Positions 1-9,076 of a stretch of DNA of 64,000 nucleotides are shown here, one piece after another (positions within the stretch are counted from its first letter, which is position 1; each line of letters opens with the position of its first letter). The DNA is from an uncultured Aquimarina sp. (GTDB lineage Bacteria > Bacteroidota > Bacteroidia > Flavobacteriales > Flavobacteriaceae): NCBI RefSeq assembly GCF_947492405.1, contig NZ_CANLMP010000002.1, positions 1,116,001-1,180,000 on the forward strand. The letters run 5' to 3'. Below the pieces are notes generated by a model, which saw only the letters and a list, made by a program, of their open reading frames with translations, did not search any database and was not told the DNA's origin. A program made the translations under genes and the position numbers.

Positions 1-2213
1 ATTTGAGGAATCGTGGTTTGATATATTAGTTGTGCTTTTTTGCCTTCTGGACTTTGAGGATAATTTAACGAAACATAGTTTAATGCCTCTTTATAGGGTT
101 CAAATCCTTTATAGCGACCAATTGCTTGTGCTTTTAATAGCTCAAATTTCGGAACAAAATCTTCTCCTCCAAACTTAGTAATCAACTCATCACTTTCTTT
201 AATCACTGAAGCGTATTTCTGATTTTTAAAATCTTTATATAATCTATTATACATAGATTCTGGACTGTTCTTATCGTCTTTTAATGCTTCATCAGGGTTT
301 TGAAGAATTTTTGCGTAACGAGAATCTCCGTGTGTATTAATGATATCCTGCTTAAGTTCATTTGATTTTGTTATATCTCCTTGCAAAAGATATATCTTAT
401 ACAAATTATATTTAGAAGGAACTATTAAGCGTTCTTCGGGATTACTTTTTAAAAGATTCTCGAACTTATCTATCGACAATCCATACTCCTGAAATTTCTC
501 TTTATAAATAACACCCAGTTGATAATATGCAAAATTCCTATCGGTTTGTAAACTATCTAGAATTACCTGATCAGTTGGCAATTGTGTAATATATGTTTGT
601 GGATCGAAAGTAGGATCAGTATCTATAGAGTATTCTTCCTGCTCTGTCTGATCAACATCAGATACAGCACTAGGGTTTGTGATACTGGAAATTCTCCAAT
701 TATCTTGTAACTCTCTATTTCCAAAAGTTCTTTTGAAAGCAGTTTTTCCATAAGCCACTGTAGTCGGATTATAAAAATAAAATGTTCCTCCTTCTTCCGG
801 GCTCGGACCACCACTATTTCCTAATCCCGTTCTTGGTTGACTAAATCGTTGTTCATTAGGAAGCTCTCCTTTTATTCTAGCAATTTCTGCAGCCTCCTGG
901 GCAGCAATAGCTTCTGCTTTTATTTTTTCTGTATATTCTGAATAGTATGCTATTCTTTCGTCTGGAGACATAGCTACTACAGATAGAATACTATCATTAG
1001 TCTTTGCAATTCCTTCATATAAAATTACATCATCCAGATTCACTCTTTTCTTTTTAAGAACACGATATTTTTTAGAATCAACTATCATTCGTTCCAAAGT
1101 ACTATCATAATAAGCACCAGCAATAGCATATTCTTTGTCATCAAAATTAATATCACCTAAAGCTTTATAATTAAGTGATTCCAAATATTTATCTTCAGAG
1201 TTAGTTCTCAACGATTTGTTATAATTCTCCACCGCCAAGCCAATAGAATCCAACGTATTAAAATATACTGCTTTTTGATTATAAATTTTATCAAGGAAAG
1301 GCCTATTCTCTCTATTTTCTTCTAGATCTGTTAGAAGTTCCAGAAATTCTACTTTATTTCCTGTTTCATAGTTAAAATTTCGTGCTTTTGCCATATATGC
1401 ATTAAGCATATATCGTCTAGGTGTTTTTCTATTAAGCTCAATAACCTGATCAAAAGCATAATTAGCACTGTCTTTATAACCTAGTTGATTAAGTAGCTGA
1501 CCTTTTATATATAAATACCTGCCTTTTTCCTCATTATTCTTAGAATGAATAGCTGCTTTACTAATATACGTTACGGCAGAATCTTTTTGTTCTAAATTGA
1601 TATAAGCTTGAGCGATCATAGCTACAGCATCCGAATAGTCCTGAGCTTCCATATACTCTTCTTCTACCATCTTCATTAGATCTTCGACTGCTTTTTCATT
1701 ATTATCTAAACGAAGATTGGTCTTTGCTCTCCAGACCTTTGCATGATTAATGTTATTACTGGTAGGATATTTATACAATATATAATTAAAGGCTTCTAAG
1801 GCAGGAATAAAACGCTGTTCGTTATATCTGGCTTTTCCTAAAAGTAAGAAAGATTCATCAATTTTAGGGTTTCGCTCTCTATCATCAATAAGCATACTAT
1901 GCTTCTGAATTGCTTTTGCAGCTTTCTCCTCGGCTTTATCAAAATTTTGATTTAGTACTTCGTTAGGCAATCTAACATCTTCACTAACAATTAACCTCTC
2001 TACGGGGAGTAGTTCCCAAAAATTATCTCTATAAGTTTGTACAATATCTTGCTTTCCTTTTTCGAAAGCTACTCTACCATTATACAAGGTATTATTTTTG
2101 GTCGTTACGTCGTGCCAAGTCCTATTAGTCCATTTGTCTTTCTTACGTGAACAACTAAACCCAACAATAATTAGGAGAAGTACAACGATGATTTGTGATA
2201 ATTTTCTGCTCAA
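1..2213 (-). CDS. sprE: SprE/PorW-like TPR lipoprotein of the type IX secretion system (3' end cut off by window edge)
   Basis: The frame is open from 2213 to the window edge, giving 737 visible residues. It starts at a TTG (2213-2211); an in-frame TAA lies only five codons upstream (2228-2226) and no ATG lies between. Residues 1-21 form a lipoprotein signal: basic start, hydrophobic stretch, then a GFSC lipobox with Cys21. The rest is rich in tetratricopeptide-like helical pairs (for example AFNYILYKYP and YAFDQVIELN), with a later domain containing the GGTFYFYNP motif that I associate with SprE/PorW. In Flavobacterium and Porphyromonas this periplasm-facing lipoprotein is needed for type IX secretion and gliding. 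Family members are roughly 870 residues, so the C-terminal part is missing here. The family call rests on recognition, not on a search. Confidence 0.82.
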   Translation of the reverse strand, partial: MSRKLSQIIVVLLLIIVGFSCSRKKDKWTNRTWHDVTTKNNTLYNGRVAFEKGKQDIVQTYRDNFWELLPVERLIVSEDVRLPNEVLNQNFDKAEEKAAKAIQKHSMLIDDRERNPKIDESFLLLGKARYNEQRFIPALEAFNYILYKYPTSNNINHAKVWRAKTNLRLDNNEKAVEDLMKMVEEEYMEAQDYSDAVAMIAQAYINLEQKDSAVTYISKAAIHSKNNEEKGRYLYIKGQLLNQLGYKDSANYAFDQVIELNRKTPRRYMLNAYMAKARNFNYETGNKVEFLELLTDLEENRENRPFLDKIYNQKAVYFNTLDSIGLAVENYNKSLRTNSEDKYLESLNYKALGDINFDDKEYAIAGAYYDSTLERMIVDSKKYRVLKKKRVNLDDVILYEGIAKTNDSILSVVAMSPDERIAYYSEYTEKIKAEAIAAQEAAEIARIKGELPNEQRFSQPRTGLGNSGGPSPEEGGTFYFYNPTTVAYGKTAFKRTFGNRELQDNWRISSITNPSAVSDVDQTEQEEYSIDTDPTFDPQTYITQLPTDQVILDSLQTDRNFAYYQLGVIYKEKFQEYGLSIDKFENLLKSNPEERLIVPSKYNLYKIYLLQGDITKSNELKQDIINTHGDSRYAKILQNPDEALKDDKNSPESMYNRLYKDFKNQKYASVIKESDELITKFGGEDFVPKFELLKAQAIGRYKGFEPYKEALNYVSLNYPQSPEGKKAQLIYQTTIPQ

Positions 2214-2274
2214 AATCTCAATAATTTATACGCTGATAACTTAAAAACTTGTGTTTTAGTGCATCAGAACGGCA

Positions 2275-2282
2275 CAAAAATA
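2275..2282 (-). promoter_or_regulatory. Candidate Bacteroidota -7 element for sprE-like gene
   Basis: The minus strand reads TATTTTTG, matching the Bacteroidota consensus TAnnTTTG. It sits about 62 bases upstream of the TTG start. No good TTTG -33 element is seen 19 bases further upstream, so the call is weak. Confidence 0.3.
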
Positions 2283-2304
2283 ATGTGTGAGATGTAAAAA
2301 TACA

Positions 2305-2406
2305 TTTCTTTCTGTAAAAAATAGGTTATTAACAACTTTTTCTCAAGGGGTTCTTTATTTTATTATATCTTCCGAAGTTGTTAACAATTTGCCTTTCAGA
2401 AAGAAA
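2305..2406. repeat. Imperfect long inverted repeat in divergent intergenic region
   Basis: The left arm 2305-2338 and right arm 2375-2406 are imperfect reverse complements. The outer 10 bases match exactly (TTTCTTTCTG against CAGAAAGAAA), and the inner 13 bases match 12 of 13 (TTATTAACAACTT against AAGTTGTTAACAA). The central loop is about 36 bases. It could be a regulatory dyad, a strong RNA hairpin or the remnant of a small mobile repeat. Confidence 0.55.
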
Positions 2407-2524
2407 AACCCTTTTCAATTTGTTTATCCTATTAAATAACAAACATAAATATCACCGAATACAGTGTATTACTACAATTTAGATTTATAGATCTTAGCGA
2501 TTCATTCCTAACGAAACTAAAATT

Positions 2525-3187
2525 ATGAGAATTCTAGAAATTCCTATAGAAGATGTGCAAATCCTGAAAAACTTTTTGAATTCTAATAAAAAACTGGAAG
2601 CAATAAAATACATTATAAATACTTATGAATTGTCACTACGTGATGCAAATAGGGTTGTCAAAAAAATAATCGCCAATCCAGAATTAAATATTATCAAAGT
2701 CGAAGTAAGATCAAATATTAAAAGAGAAGTCAATACTTCATTACGTAGTAAAACATCTAAAATCTCTTCAATTATGTATTATTTATTGCTTTCTATTGGA
2801 CTTTGTTTATTGATCGGGGGTATATATAATCTTGGAGAAACATTAAATTCTTTAGACGAAACTGAAAAAACAAATGCTTCTATAATCAGATATGAATCCC
2901 ATGTTTCGGTTACAAATAGCGATAACAGAAAGGTTATGCAAACTATGTATACACCGGTAATGCAATTTACTTTTAGGAATAAGACTTATGAGCGCAAAAC
3001 AAAAACTTCTTCATCTTCCAAGGACTTTGTCATTGACGAACAAGTTTCTGTTTACATACATAAAGATTTTCCAGCAGTTAATGAAGTCTATTTAGATGAT
3101 TTCACGGAAAAATATGGACTTGCATTAGCTCTTCTTTTGTTTGGTGTATTGATTACGGGAATAGGATTTATTGTAAAAAATTTCTAA
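2525..3187 (+). CDS. DUF3592-like two-TM membrane protein with an L7/L12-like N-terminal segment
   Basis: This is a 220-residue protein of unknown function. Residues about 10-50 (LEAIKYIINTYELSLRDANRVV) resemble the helix pattern of the ribosomal L7/L12 C-terminal fold, which also occurs in small bacterial membrane proteins. A first transmembrane helix lies near residues 83-103 and a second at 198-217. Between them is a beta-rich loop (TPVMQFTFRNKTYER, then VSVYIHKDFPAVNEVY) typical of DUF3592 proteins, probably outside the cytoplasm. It stands alone on the plus strand, transcribed away from the sprE-like gene and converging with the ABC operon 11 bases downstream. Its function is not known. 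Confidence 0.65.
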   Translation: MRILEIPIEDVQILKNFLNSNKKLEAIKYIINTYELSLRDANRVVKKIIANPELNIIKVEVRSNIKREVNTSLRSKTSKISSIMYYLLLSIGLCLLIGGIYNLGETLNSLDETEKTNASIIRYESHVSVTNSDNRKVMQTMYTPVMQFTFRNKTYERKTKTSSSSKDFVIDEQVSVYIHKDFPAVNEVYLDDFTEKYGLALALLLFGVLITGIGFIVKNF

Positions 3188-3198
3188 GTATTATTTTT

Positions 3199-3894
3199 TT
3201 ATTTATTAAAATGCTCCTCTAGCTCTTTTAATGTCTCTTGTGATGTGGCAAGATCTTTGACTACTTCTCCTTTATCTAAAACTACAATACGTTCACAGAC
3301 TTCTGTAACATGCATTAAATCATGACTAGAGACCAAAACTGTTACATTAGGATCCGCAGCCAAATCTTTGATAATTTTCTTTAAACGAATTTGAGTCGTA
3401 GGATCCAGATTGGCAAATGGCTCATCTAGGATAACAACCTCTGGGTTTCCAATTAACGCAGCTACTATTCCTGCTTTCTTTTGATTTCCCTTAGAGAGGT
3501 CTCTTAAGTATTTTTTTTGCCCTAAAATTTCTCCATGAAAGAAATCTTCAAACTCAGCAAGTAATGCATCCACATCCGCTTTATTCTGACCCCGAAGTTC
3601 ACCGATGAAATAAAAATACTCTTCTGCAGTAAGATATCCAATCAAGAATGTTTCATCAATAAACGCAGATGTAATAGATTTCCATTCTTCGCTCTCGCTG
3701 ACTTTAATACCACTGTTCTCTATATGACCTGTAGTGGGCCTAATTAAATCCAGTAAAGCACTAAATAGTGTTGTTTTCCCTGCTCCGTTGTTTCCAACCA
3801 GTCCAAAACTATCTCCCTTTGGTATTTCTAAGTGTTCGATATTCAACACTGTATTTCCCGCATAAGTCTTTGTAATATTATGTACTCCTATCAT
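3199..3894 (-). CDS. ABC transporter ATP-binding protein
   Basis: A 231-residue nucleotide-binding subunit. Walker A GNNGAGKTT is at residues 34-42, the signature LSKGN at 133-137, Walker B VVILDEP at 153-159 and the switch SSHD follows. I chose the ATG at 3894 because the longer frame (to 3990) would run deep into the upstream membrane gene, whereas this start lies four bases after its stop. The partner is the DUF5687 membrane protein directly upstream, so the pair is a two-gene ABC exporter-type operon. The substrate cannot be read from sequence; the signature LSKGNQKK resembles those of CcmA/NatA-type exporters. Confidence 0.9.
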   Translation of the reverse strand: MIGVHNITKTYAGNTVLNIEHLEIPKGDSFGLVGNNGAGKTTLFSALLDLIRPTTGHIENSGIKVSESEEWKSITSAFIDETFLIGYLTAEEYFYFIGELRGQNKADVDALLAEFEDFFHGEILGQKKYLRDLSKGNQKKAGIVAALIGNPEVVILDEPFANLDPTTQIRLKKIIKDLAADPNVTVLVSSHDLMHVTEVCERIVVLDKGEVVKDLATSQETLKELEEHFNK

Positions 3895-3898
3895 CTTC

Positions 3899-5374
3899 TT
3901 ATTTTTTTTGTTTGTATGCCCAGATTGTTTTGTACTTCTCTGTTCTATAAATTCTTTCAATTTTATCAAAAACCATATTCCTAAATGCAAAACCAGCTAT
4001 TCCTGCAAGAGCGACCAATAAGTAACCTGCATATGGACTGTATGCATAATGTCCAATTGCATATAATATCATTGGTAACGCTAATTTTGGTAACGACAGC
4101 ATTAATGTTTTTAAATTGAATGCTTGCTTATCACCAAACGCTTTTTTATTACTGGTAAGATCTATAGGTGTTTTTACATAAGCACCTGCCCACAAAACCA
4201 CATGAGAATTTACGCCCATATTAAATATAGCACCTACAACAACTGCTAAATATGCTTCCCATCCAAAATACAAATAACCTGATGCCAAAATAGCAGAGAT
4301 AAATGTAGCCATTACCATCAACCACCATTTTGAAGAAAGATATTCTCTGTATTTAATATTTTGACTCATCATCAAAGGATAATACGAGCTATCCCAGCTT
4401 GGTACAAATTGTCCAAAACTCATCAAAAAACCTCCTGACACAAAAATCCCAGCAAATATTTTCCATACTGGACCTTCATACGCTTCTACAGCACCAGTAA
4501 AAAACAGTAAGCCATAGAAAAGAAATAAGACGCTCACTAATACCGTAGTTCTAGCTCTTTTATTTCTTTTAATCAATTTAATATCATTTTTTAGAAATAC
4601 TGCAGTTTTACCAAATCGATCTAACCATTCTAAATTTTCGGTTTTTACAGTTTCTGATTTAGTGGCTAATCCAGCATCAAGGTATAAATCCGCTACAAAA
4701 GATTTAAAAGCAATGATATACAAACCTATTGCAACTATGATAGGCACTAAAAACAAAAACTGAGATTCATATAACCCTTGGAAAAATGGAGCAGTATACT
4801 GTGTTACATCAAAATATTCAAAATAATGCAGTCCTCCTAAAACCGCCATAACTCCTCCCACGGCATAAATAAGGGTGTTTTTATTGTTTAATAAAATATT
4901 CAGAAAGTTGTTAGCGTATACCAATGCGATTAACCCAACATTCCATAATAATACATTTAACACAGGAGCATTGCCTTCTGTGATTAATAGTATAGAAAAT
5001 GGCACAAAAAAGAACGCATGTATGATGTTGAAAAAGGACAACATCGTTTTACCCAAAGCAAAAGAAACAATCTTATTTTTAGTAAAAGGCAAAATCAATA
5101 AAGGTGTTATATTGATTACCGGCATTTTTTGTAACGCATATCTAAAAACAAGATCAAAAGCCCACCAATAGATTAAAAATCTACTAACTACTGTTAAGGG
5201 ATCTAGACATAATTCTTTATTGATATATTTATAAGCTCCCCAGCCTCCTAAGGCCATCATTCCAATAAAATATAACGCCCAAAAACCCATAAAGATCTTC
5301 ATCCAAACTCCTGAAGAAGCAGATGCGGATCTCCAAAAGGATTTCCACTGTAATGAAATAAAGTGTTTAAACAT
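3899..5374 (-). CDS. DUF5687 family membrane protein, ABC transporter permease
   Basis: A 491-residue polytopic membrane protein with about ten to twelve hydrophobic helices, beginning MFKHFISLQWKSFWRS. It matches the DUF5687 family found in Bacteroidota beside an ABC ATPase, and here the ATPase gene starts four bases after its stop. It is most likely the membrane subunit of that exporter in the inner membrane. Substrate and physiological role are unknown. The upstream 240 bases contain the divergent promoter region shared with the PaaE-like gene. Confidence 0.8.
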   Translation of the reverse strand: MFKHFISLQWKSFWRSASASSGVWMKIFMGFWALYFIGMMALGGWGAYKYINKELCLDPLTVVSRFLIYWWAFDLVFRYALQKMPVINITPLLILPFTKNKIVSFALGKTMLSFFNIIHAFFFVPFSILLITEGNAPVLNVLLWNVGLIALVYANNFLNILLNNKNTLIYAVGGVMAVLGGLHYFEYFDVTQYTAPFFQGLYESQFLFLVPIIVAIGLYIIAFKSFVADLYLDAGLATKSETVKTENLEWLDRFGKTAVFLKNDIKLIKRNKRARTTVLVSVLFLFYGLLFFTGAVEAYEGPVWKIFAGIFVSGGFLMSFGQFVPSWDSSYYPLMMSQNIKYREYLSSKWWLMVMATFISAILASGYLYFGWEAYLAVVVGAIFNMGVNSHVVLWAGAYVKTPIDLTSNKKAFGDKQAFNLKTLMLSLPKLALPMILYAIGHYAYSPYAGYLLVALAGIAGFAFRNMVFDKIERIYRTEKYKTIWAYKQKK

Positions 5375-5502
5375 AGTTGTGATAGTTTTAAAAAAAGTTT
5401 AGAAAAACTTCTTATACTATTTAGTAATCAAAAAATAGATTTTGTTACAAAATAATCTTATTTAGCTTTTAATTATCATGATTTAATCTTCTTCAAAGCG
5501 GT

Positions 5503-5519
5503 TAACTTTGTTATTTTTG
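5503..5519 (+). promoter_or_regulatory. Candidate Bacteroidota promoter -7 elements for the PaaE-like reductase
   Basis: Two overlapping matches to TAnnTTTG occur here: TAACTTTG at 5503-5510 and TATTTTTG at 5512-5519. Nineteen bases upstream of the first is GATT, a poor -33 element. The coding start is about 95 bases downstream. Confidence 0.4.
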
Positions 5520-5614
5520 CAAAAATTATTTATCCACAAAAAACAATTGTGTTTTAATAATTTCTTCTGAATACTTAAAAATCAAGTATTCAGTTTAAAG
5601 TTTATCACATTGCT

Positions 5615-6667
5615 ATGTCAGATTTTCATACACTTACTATAAAAAACATTACAAGAGAAACTCCCAAAGCAGTTTCTATAGAGTTCGAAATTCCTTCTGA
5701 ATTAAAGAAGGATTACTCTTTCACTGCAGGGCAGTATATAACTGTTAAAACAGAAGTTAATGGTAAAGAAATAAGAAGAGCTTATTCTATCTGTTCTGCA
5801 CCAAACAGTGGATCACTTCGTGTAGCGGTAAAAGAGATTGAAGGTGGTACATTCTCAGTAATTGCCAATAATAAACTAAAAGTAGGTGATACTTTAGATG
5901 TTCATAGTCCGGAAGGAAGTTTTTTATTAAAATCAAATCCAACAGCAAACAACTCTTATGCTGCATTTGCAGCAGGAAGTGGTATTACTCCTATAATGAG
6001 TATGATCAAAACTGTACTCGAAGAAGAACCTAATAGTCGTTTTGTTTTAGTATACGGAAATCAAACCTCAGCGGAAACTATATTTCTGAACGAACTTCTT
6101 GCTTTACAATCAGTACACCCTGAAAGATTGCATATAGAGTTTTTATATAGCAGAAGTCATGAAGAAGGAGCTCGTTTTGGAAGAATAGAAAAATCTACTA
6201 TTAACTATATCACTAAAAATAAATTTAAGGATATTACTTTTGAAGCCTTTTATCTTTGCGGACCAGAAGAAATGATCAATACGGTTACGAATGTTTTACT
6301 GGAAAATGGTATTTCAAAAGAAAATGTGCATTTTGAGCTTTTTACCAGTAGTACGGAAACTGGGGAAATCGAAGCAGATTTAGATGGAAAAACAAATATT
6401 ACTATATTGGTTGATGATGAAGAAACTTCTTTTATCATGGACCAGAAAAAAACCATTCTTGATGCGGCACTAGAGGAAGATATCGATGCTCCATATTCTT
6501 GTCAAGGTGGTGTTTGTAGTTCTTGTATTTGTAAAATCACAGATGGTACTGCTGTAATGGAAAAAAATAGTATTCTTACTGATGGAGAACTTGCTGAAGG
6601 TTTAGTATTAGCTTGCCAGGCACATCCTACCTCATCTTCGATAAAGGTAGATTTTGATGATGTCTAA
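5615..6667 (+). CDS. PaaE-like NAD(P)H:ferredoxin-type oxidoreductase with C-terminal [2Fe-2S] domain
   Basis: A 350-residue three-domain reductase. Residues 1-105 are the FAD-binding barrel with the flavin motif RRAYSICSAP. Residues 105-235 are the NAD(P)-binding domain with AAGSGITPIMSM and YLCGPEEM. Residues 255-350 are a plant-type ferredoxin domain with cluster ligands Cys296, Cys301, Cys304 and Cys334. This is the architecture of PaaE, the reductase of phenylacetyl-CoA epoxidase, and of related flavohaem-like reductases. No paaABCD genes lie nearby, so it is probably a general electron-transfer reductase feeding an oxygenase or desaturase encoded elsewhere. It is monocistronic and on the plus strand. 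Confidence 0.85.
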   Translation: MSDFHTLTIKNITRETPKAVSIEFEIPSELKKDYSFTAGQYITVKTEVNGKEIRRAYSICSAPNSGSLRVAVKEIEGGTFSVIANNKLKVGDTLDVHSPEGSFLLKSNPTANNSYAAFAAGSGITPIMSMIKTVLEEEPNSRFVLVYGNQTSAETIFLNELLALQSVHPERLHIEFLYSRSHEEGARFGRIEKSTINYITKNKFKDITFEAFYLCGPEEMINTVTNVLLENGISKENVHFELFTSSTETGEIEADLDGKTNITILVDDEETSFIMDQKKTILDAALEEDIDAPYSCQGGVCSSCICKITDGTAVMEKNSILTDGELAEGLVLACQAHPTSSSIKVDFDDV

Positions 6668-6767
6668 AACTCGTTGATGGTATTTAGTTAGTCGTTTTTG
6701 ATGTCAATTTGATTTCATTATTGTCTTAATAAAATCATTAAAATCAACTATATTTTTAATAACATTT

Positions 6768-7625
6768 TCATGAATTTTTAATTGTTTTTTTCGATATTAA
6801 ATAAAAGGATATCATACCTATAAGAACCCATAACCCTAATATCGAAAAATTACCTTCAAGTTTATTTTTTCCAAAATCCATCTCAAATAACAAAATCATA
6901 AAAGAATTTATAACGCCATGTGAAAATACTGCTGGCCATACACTTTTGGAATTAATAGTTAACCATCCTATAAAATAGGAAACAAAGATAACGGTTAAAG
7001 GAAAAAACAGAAAAGCTCCTAACATTGGATATTCAGGATAATTAAATCCATTAATAATTAGTGGAAAGTGCCAAAACCCCCAGAGAACTCCCAAAAATGT
7101 AAGTGATTTAAATAAATTATTTTTTTCTAGTAATTTCTTTTGAAGAAAACCTCTCCATCCAATTTCTTCACCAATAGCTAAAAAACTTGTTGGTAATGAA
7201 AATAAAATTCCGGTAACAAAAAAATTAAGAATAAAGAAAAGAATACCTTGTTGGTCACTTCCAAATATCAATGGAGTTTCTATGCTATGAACTTGTCCGT
7301 TATTTATCAGAAAAACATTATTTGATGCCAATCCTGTATGTTCAAATACTAAAATTCCAATAAGTGTAATTAGTATTGGTAGGATTAAACTAAGCAATAG
7401 ATACTTGATTTTACCCATGTGCCAATCAATATACTTAAGTCCTTGTTTAGTTTTTATTAGATAGATAATTGCCGCTATTCCTGGAATAAACATGGTAAGG
7501 GCAACAAGAATTTGTGGTATAAAACTATTTTCATCAGTAATCGAAATGGCAATAATTTGAATAGTATAAGTGAATAGGAATACCAAACCGATATAGTACC
7601 AAACGTTTTTTTCTAATTTTATCAT
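6768..7625 (-). CDS. CPBP family intramembrane glutamic endopeptidase
   Basis: A 285-residue membrane protein with about eight hydrophobic helices. The three family motifs are present: EE at 153-154 with R158 (EEIGWRGF), the WHFP motif with His186, and HGVIN with His236 and Asn240. These define the CAAX prenyl protease-like / bacteriocin-processing (CPBP, Abi) family of membrane proteases. The substrate is unknown; members act in bacteriocin self-immunity, peptide maturation or regulated proteolysis. No bacteriocin gene is seen nearby. The AraC-type regulator upstream, same strand and 163 bases away, may or may not control it. Confidence 0.85.
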   Translation of the reverse strand: MIKLEKNVWYYIGLVFLFTYTIQIIAISITDENSFIPQILVALTMFIPGIAAIIYLIKTKQGLKYIDWHMGKIKYLLLSLILPILITLIGILVFEHTGLASNNVFLINNGQVHSIETPLIFGSDQQGILFFILNFFVTGILFSLPTSFLAIGEEIGWRGFLQKKLLEKNNLFKSLTFLGVLWGFWHFPLIINGFNYPEYPMLGAFLFFPLTVIFVSYFIGWLTINSKSVWPAVFSHGVINSFMILLFEMDFGKNKLEGNFSILGLWVLIGMISFYLISKKTIKNS

Positions 7626-7788
7626 TAATAGTATTTAAATGAATTTATGGAATAGTGACTAGCAACTTTAAGAGATATAAACCAAATTTTTCAAAAGAAG
7701 TCTTGATTTAAAAAAGATGCCTTCAAATATCACTAGAAGGAAATAGATACCATAATTAAGTTAGTTCCAGATTGTCATTTGGAACTAT

Positions 7789-8895
7789 TTAATGCAGAGA
7801 ATTCAAATATTCGGAAGGGGTCATTCCTGTTTCTTTCTTAAAAATTCTGTAAAAGGAAGTCTTAGAATTAAAGCCAGCTTCTTCACTTAAACCTAAAATT
7901 GAATATTTTTCACTATCGTTGGCAATTAGTTTTTGCTTAAATGCTTCCACTCTGTAACCGTTTATAAGGTCTGTGAAGTTTGTTTGAAGTGTGTCATTTA
8001 TAATTCTTGAAAGAGTATTGGTTGGCCAACCAAGGTGCGCAGCTAATTTAGATATTGTCAGTTCAGAATCCCTATAGAGCTCATCTTTGGTTAATGCGTA
8101 AAGTACCTCTTCTTTCTTTTCACTCAAATTATTTTCGGATGAGTGAATTCTTATTATGCGATTAGAATAGTCTCCAATAACCTTGAGATATTTTAATAAA
8201 TATAAATACCCTAAAGAATAAATAAAGACTCCTAAAATAATCCCAAGTGGTTTATAGAAATAAAAGGAGTTCTCATCTACCTTTTTTATGAAAATTAACG
8301 CAATAGGAATAGCTAACAATAGAAAGCCAACAAGTAAACACCAAGATACAATTAGATATTTAAGCCAGGTTCTCATCGCTTTAAACTCGAGCAATAGATT
8401 TTTGATACCTACTGATTCGCGATAGATTAAGTAGGTATAGATAGCTAATTGAACTATCCCTAATAACCCCATGATCAGAGCAATTTTTTGAATTAAGATA
8501 ATATTTGCGTAAGCCCAATCAAGATTTAATCTAATATATGTAAACAGCAGTATAAATAAAAGACCATCTAAAAGCAAAGAAGGTAAAAAATGAAGCAAGT
8601 CCTTCCGCCTAAAAACTCTTAAAGGGTTTTTAATATATATGACATGGAAATACGTTAAAGGGCCATAAGCTAGGCTAAATTCCATTGGAATTGGGAACTT
8701 TGAATTGAAAGCTTGAATAGACTCCTCTAATATTAAGTGCAAAAGAGAAAGAGAGAATAAAAATACAAGGATACCAAAAAACAGATTTGGCATACTATTT
8801 TTAAAACGAAATATTATAATAAAAGAAAGTATAAACCCCTGAAAAATAGCCAATAAAAAGTAAAAATTCGTAGAGTCTAAAGAGGTATCAATCAT
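7789..8895 (-). CDS. Membrane-bound AraC-family transcriptional regulator
   Basis: A 368-residue protein with an N-terminal half of about seven hydrophobic helices (residues 10-235) and a C-terminal AraC/XylS DNA-binding domain (about 265-365). The second helix-turn-helix shows the family pattern LSEEAGFNSKTSFYRIFKK followed by GMTPSEY. Such 7TM-AraC fusions are common in Bacteroidota and are thought to sense a membrane or periplasmic signal directly. Its target is unknown; the CPBP protease gene downstream on the same strand is a candidate by proximity. Confidence 0.87.
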   Translation of the reverse strand: MIDTSLDSTNFYFLLAIFQGFILSFIIIFRFKNSMPNLFFGILVFLFSLSLLHLILEESIQAFNSKFPIPMEFSLAYGPLTYFHVIYIKNPLRVFRRKDLLHFLPSLLLDGLLFILLFTYIRLNLDWAYANIILIQKIALIMGLLGIVQLAIYTYLIYRESVGIKNLLLEFKAMRTWLKYLIVSWCLLVGFLLLAIPIALIFIKKVDENSFYFYKPLGIILGVFIYSLGYLYLLKYLKVIGDYSNRIIRIHSSENNLSEKKEEVLYALTKDELYRDSELTISKLAAHLGWPTNTLSRIINDTLQTNFTDLINGYRVEAFKQKLIANDSEKYSILGLSEEAGFNSKTSFYRIFKKETGMTPSEYLNSLH

Positions 8896-9076
8896 TAACT
8901 TTTCATAATTTTATTTTAACTAGTTCAATATATAAAAAAATTGAATGTTTTAACTATTGCTAAGAGTTTACAAGGAACAACTGGAAGAATACAGAAAAAT
9001 GAATAATCTTGGTTGGGAATAGTAGTGATGTAAAGAACTAGAATATTCTTAAATAGAAACTAAATTCAATTTCTAC

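Larger units (their letters stand above)
2214..2524. other. Divergent intergenic region, 311 bp
   Basis: No gene is visible between the divergent sprE-like and DUF3592-type genes. It holds a candidate minus-strand promoter element (2275-2282) and a long imperfect inverted repeat (2305-2406), listed separately. Confidence 0.7.

Noticed and set aside
623..814. 63-residue minus-strand open frame
   Set aside because: It is in another frame of the sprE-like gene, whose own frame is open to the window edge and has a lipoprotein signal and TPR-like repeats.
6668..6767. Terminator between the PaaE-like and CPBP genes
   Set aside because: Only weak, interrupted TTGATTT/AAATCAA complementarity is present, without a GC-containing stem.
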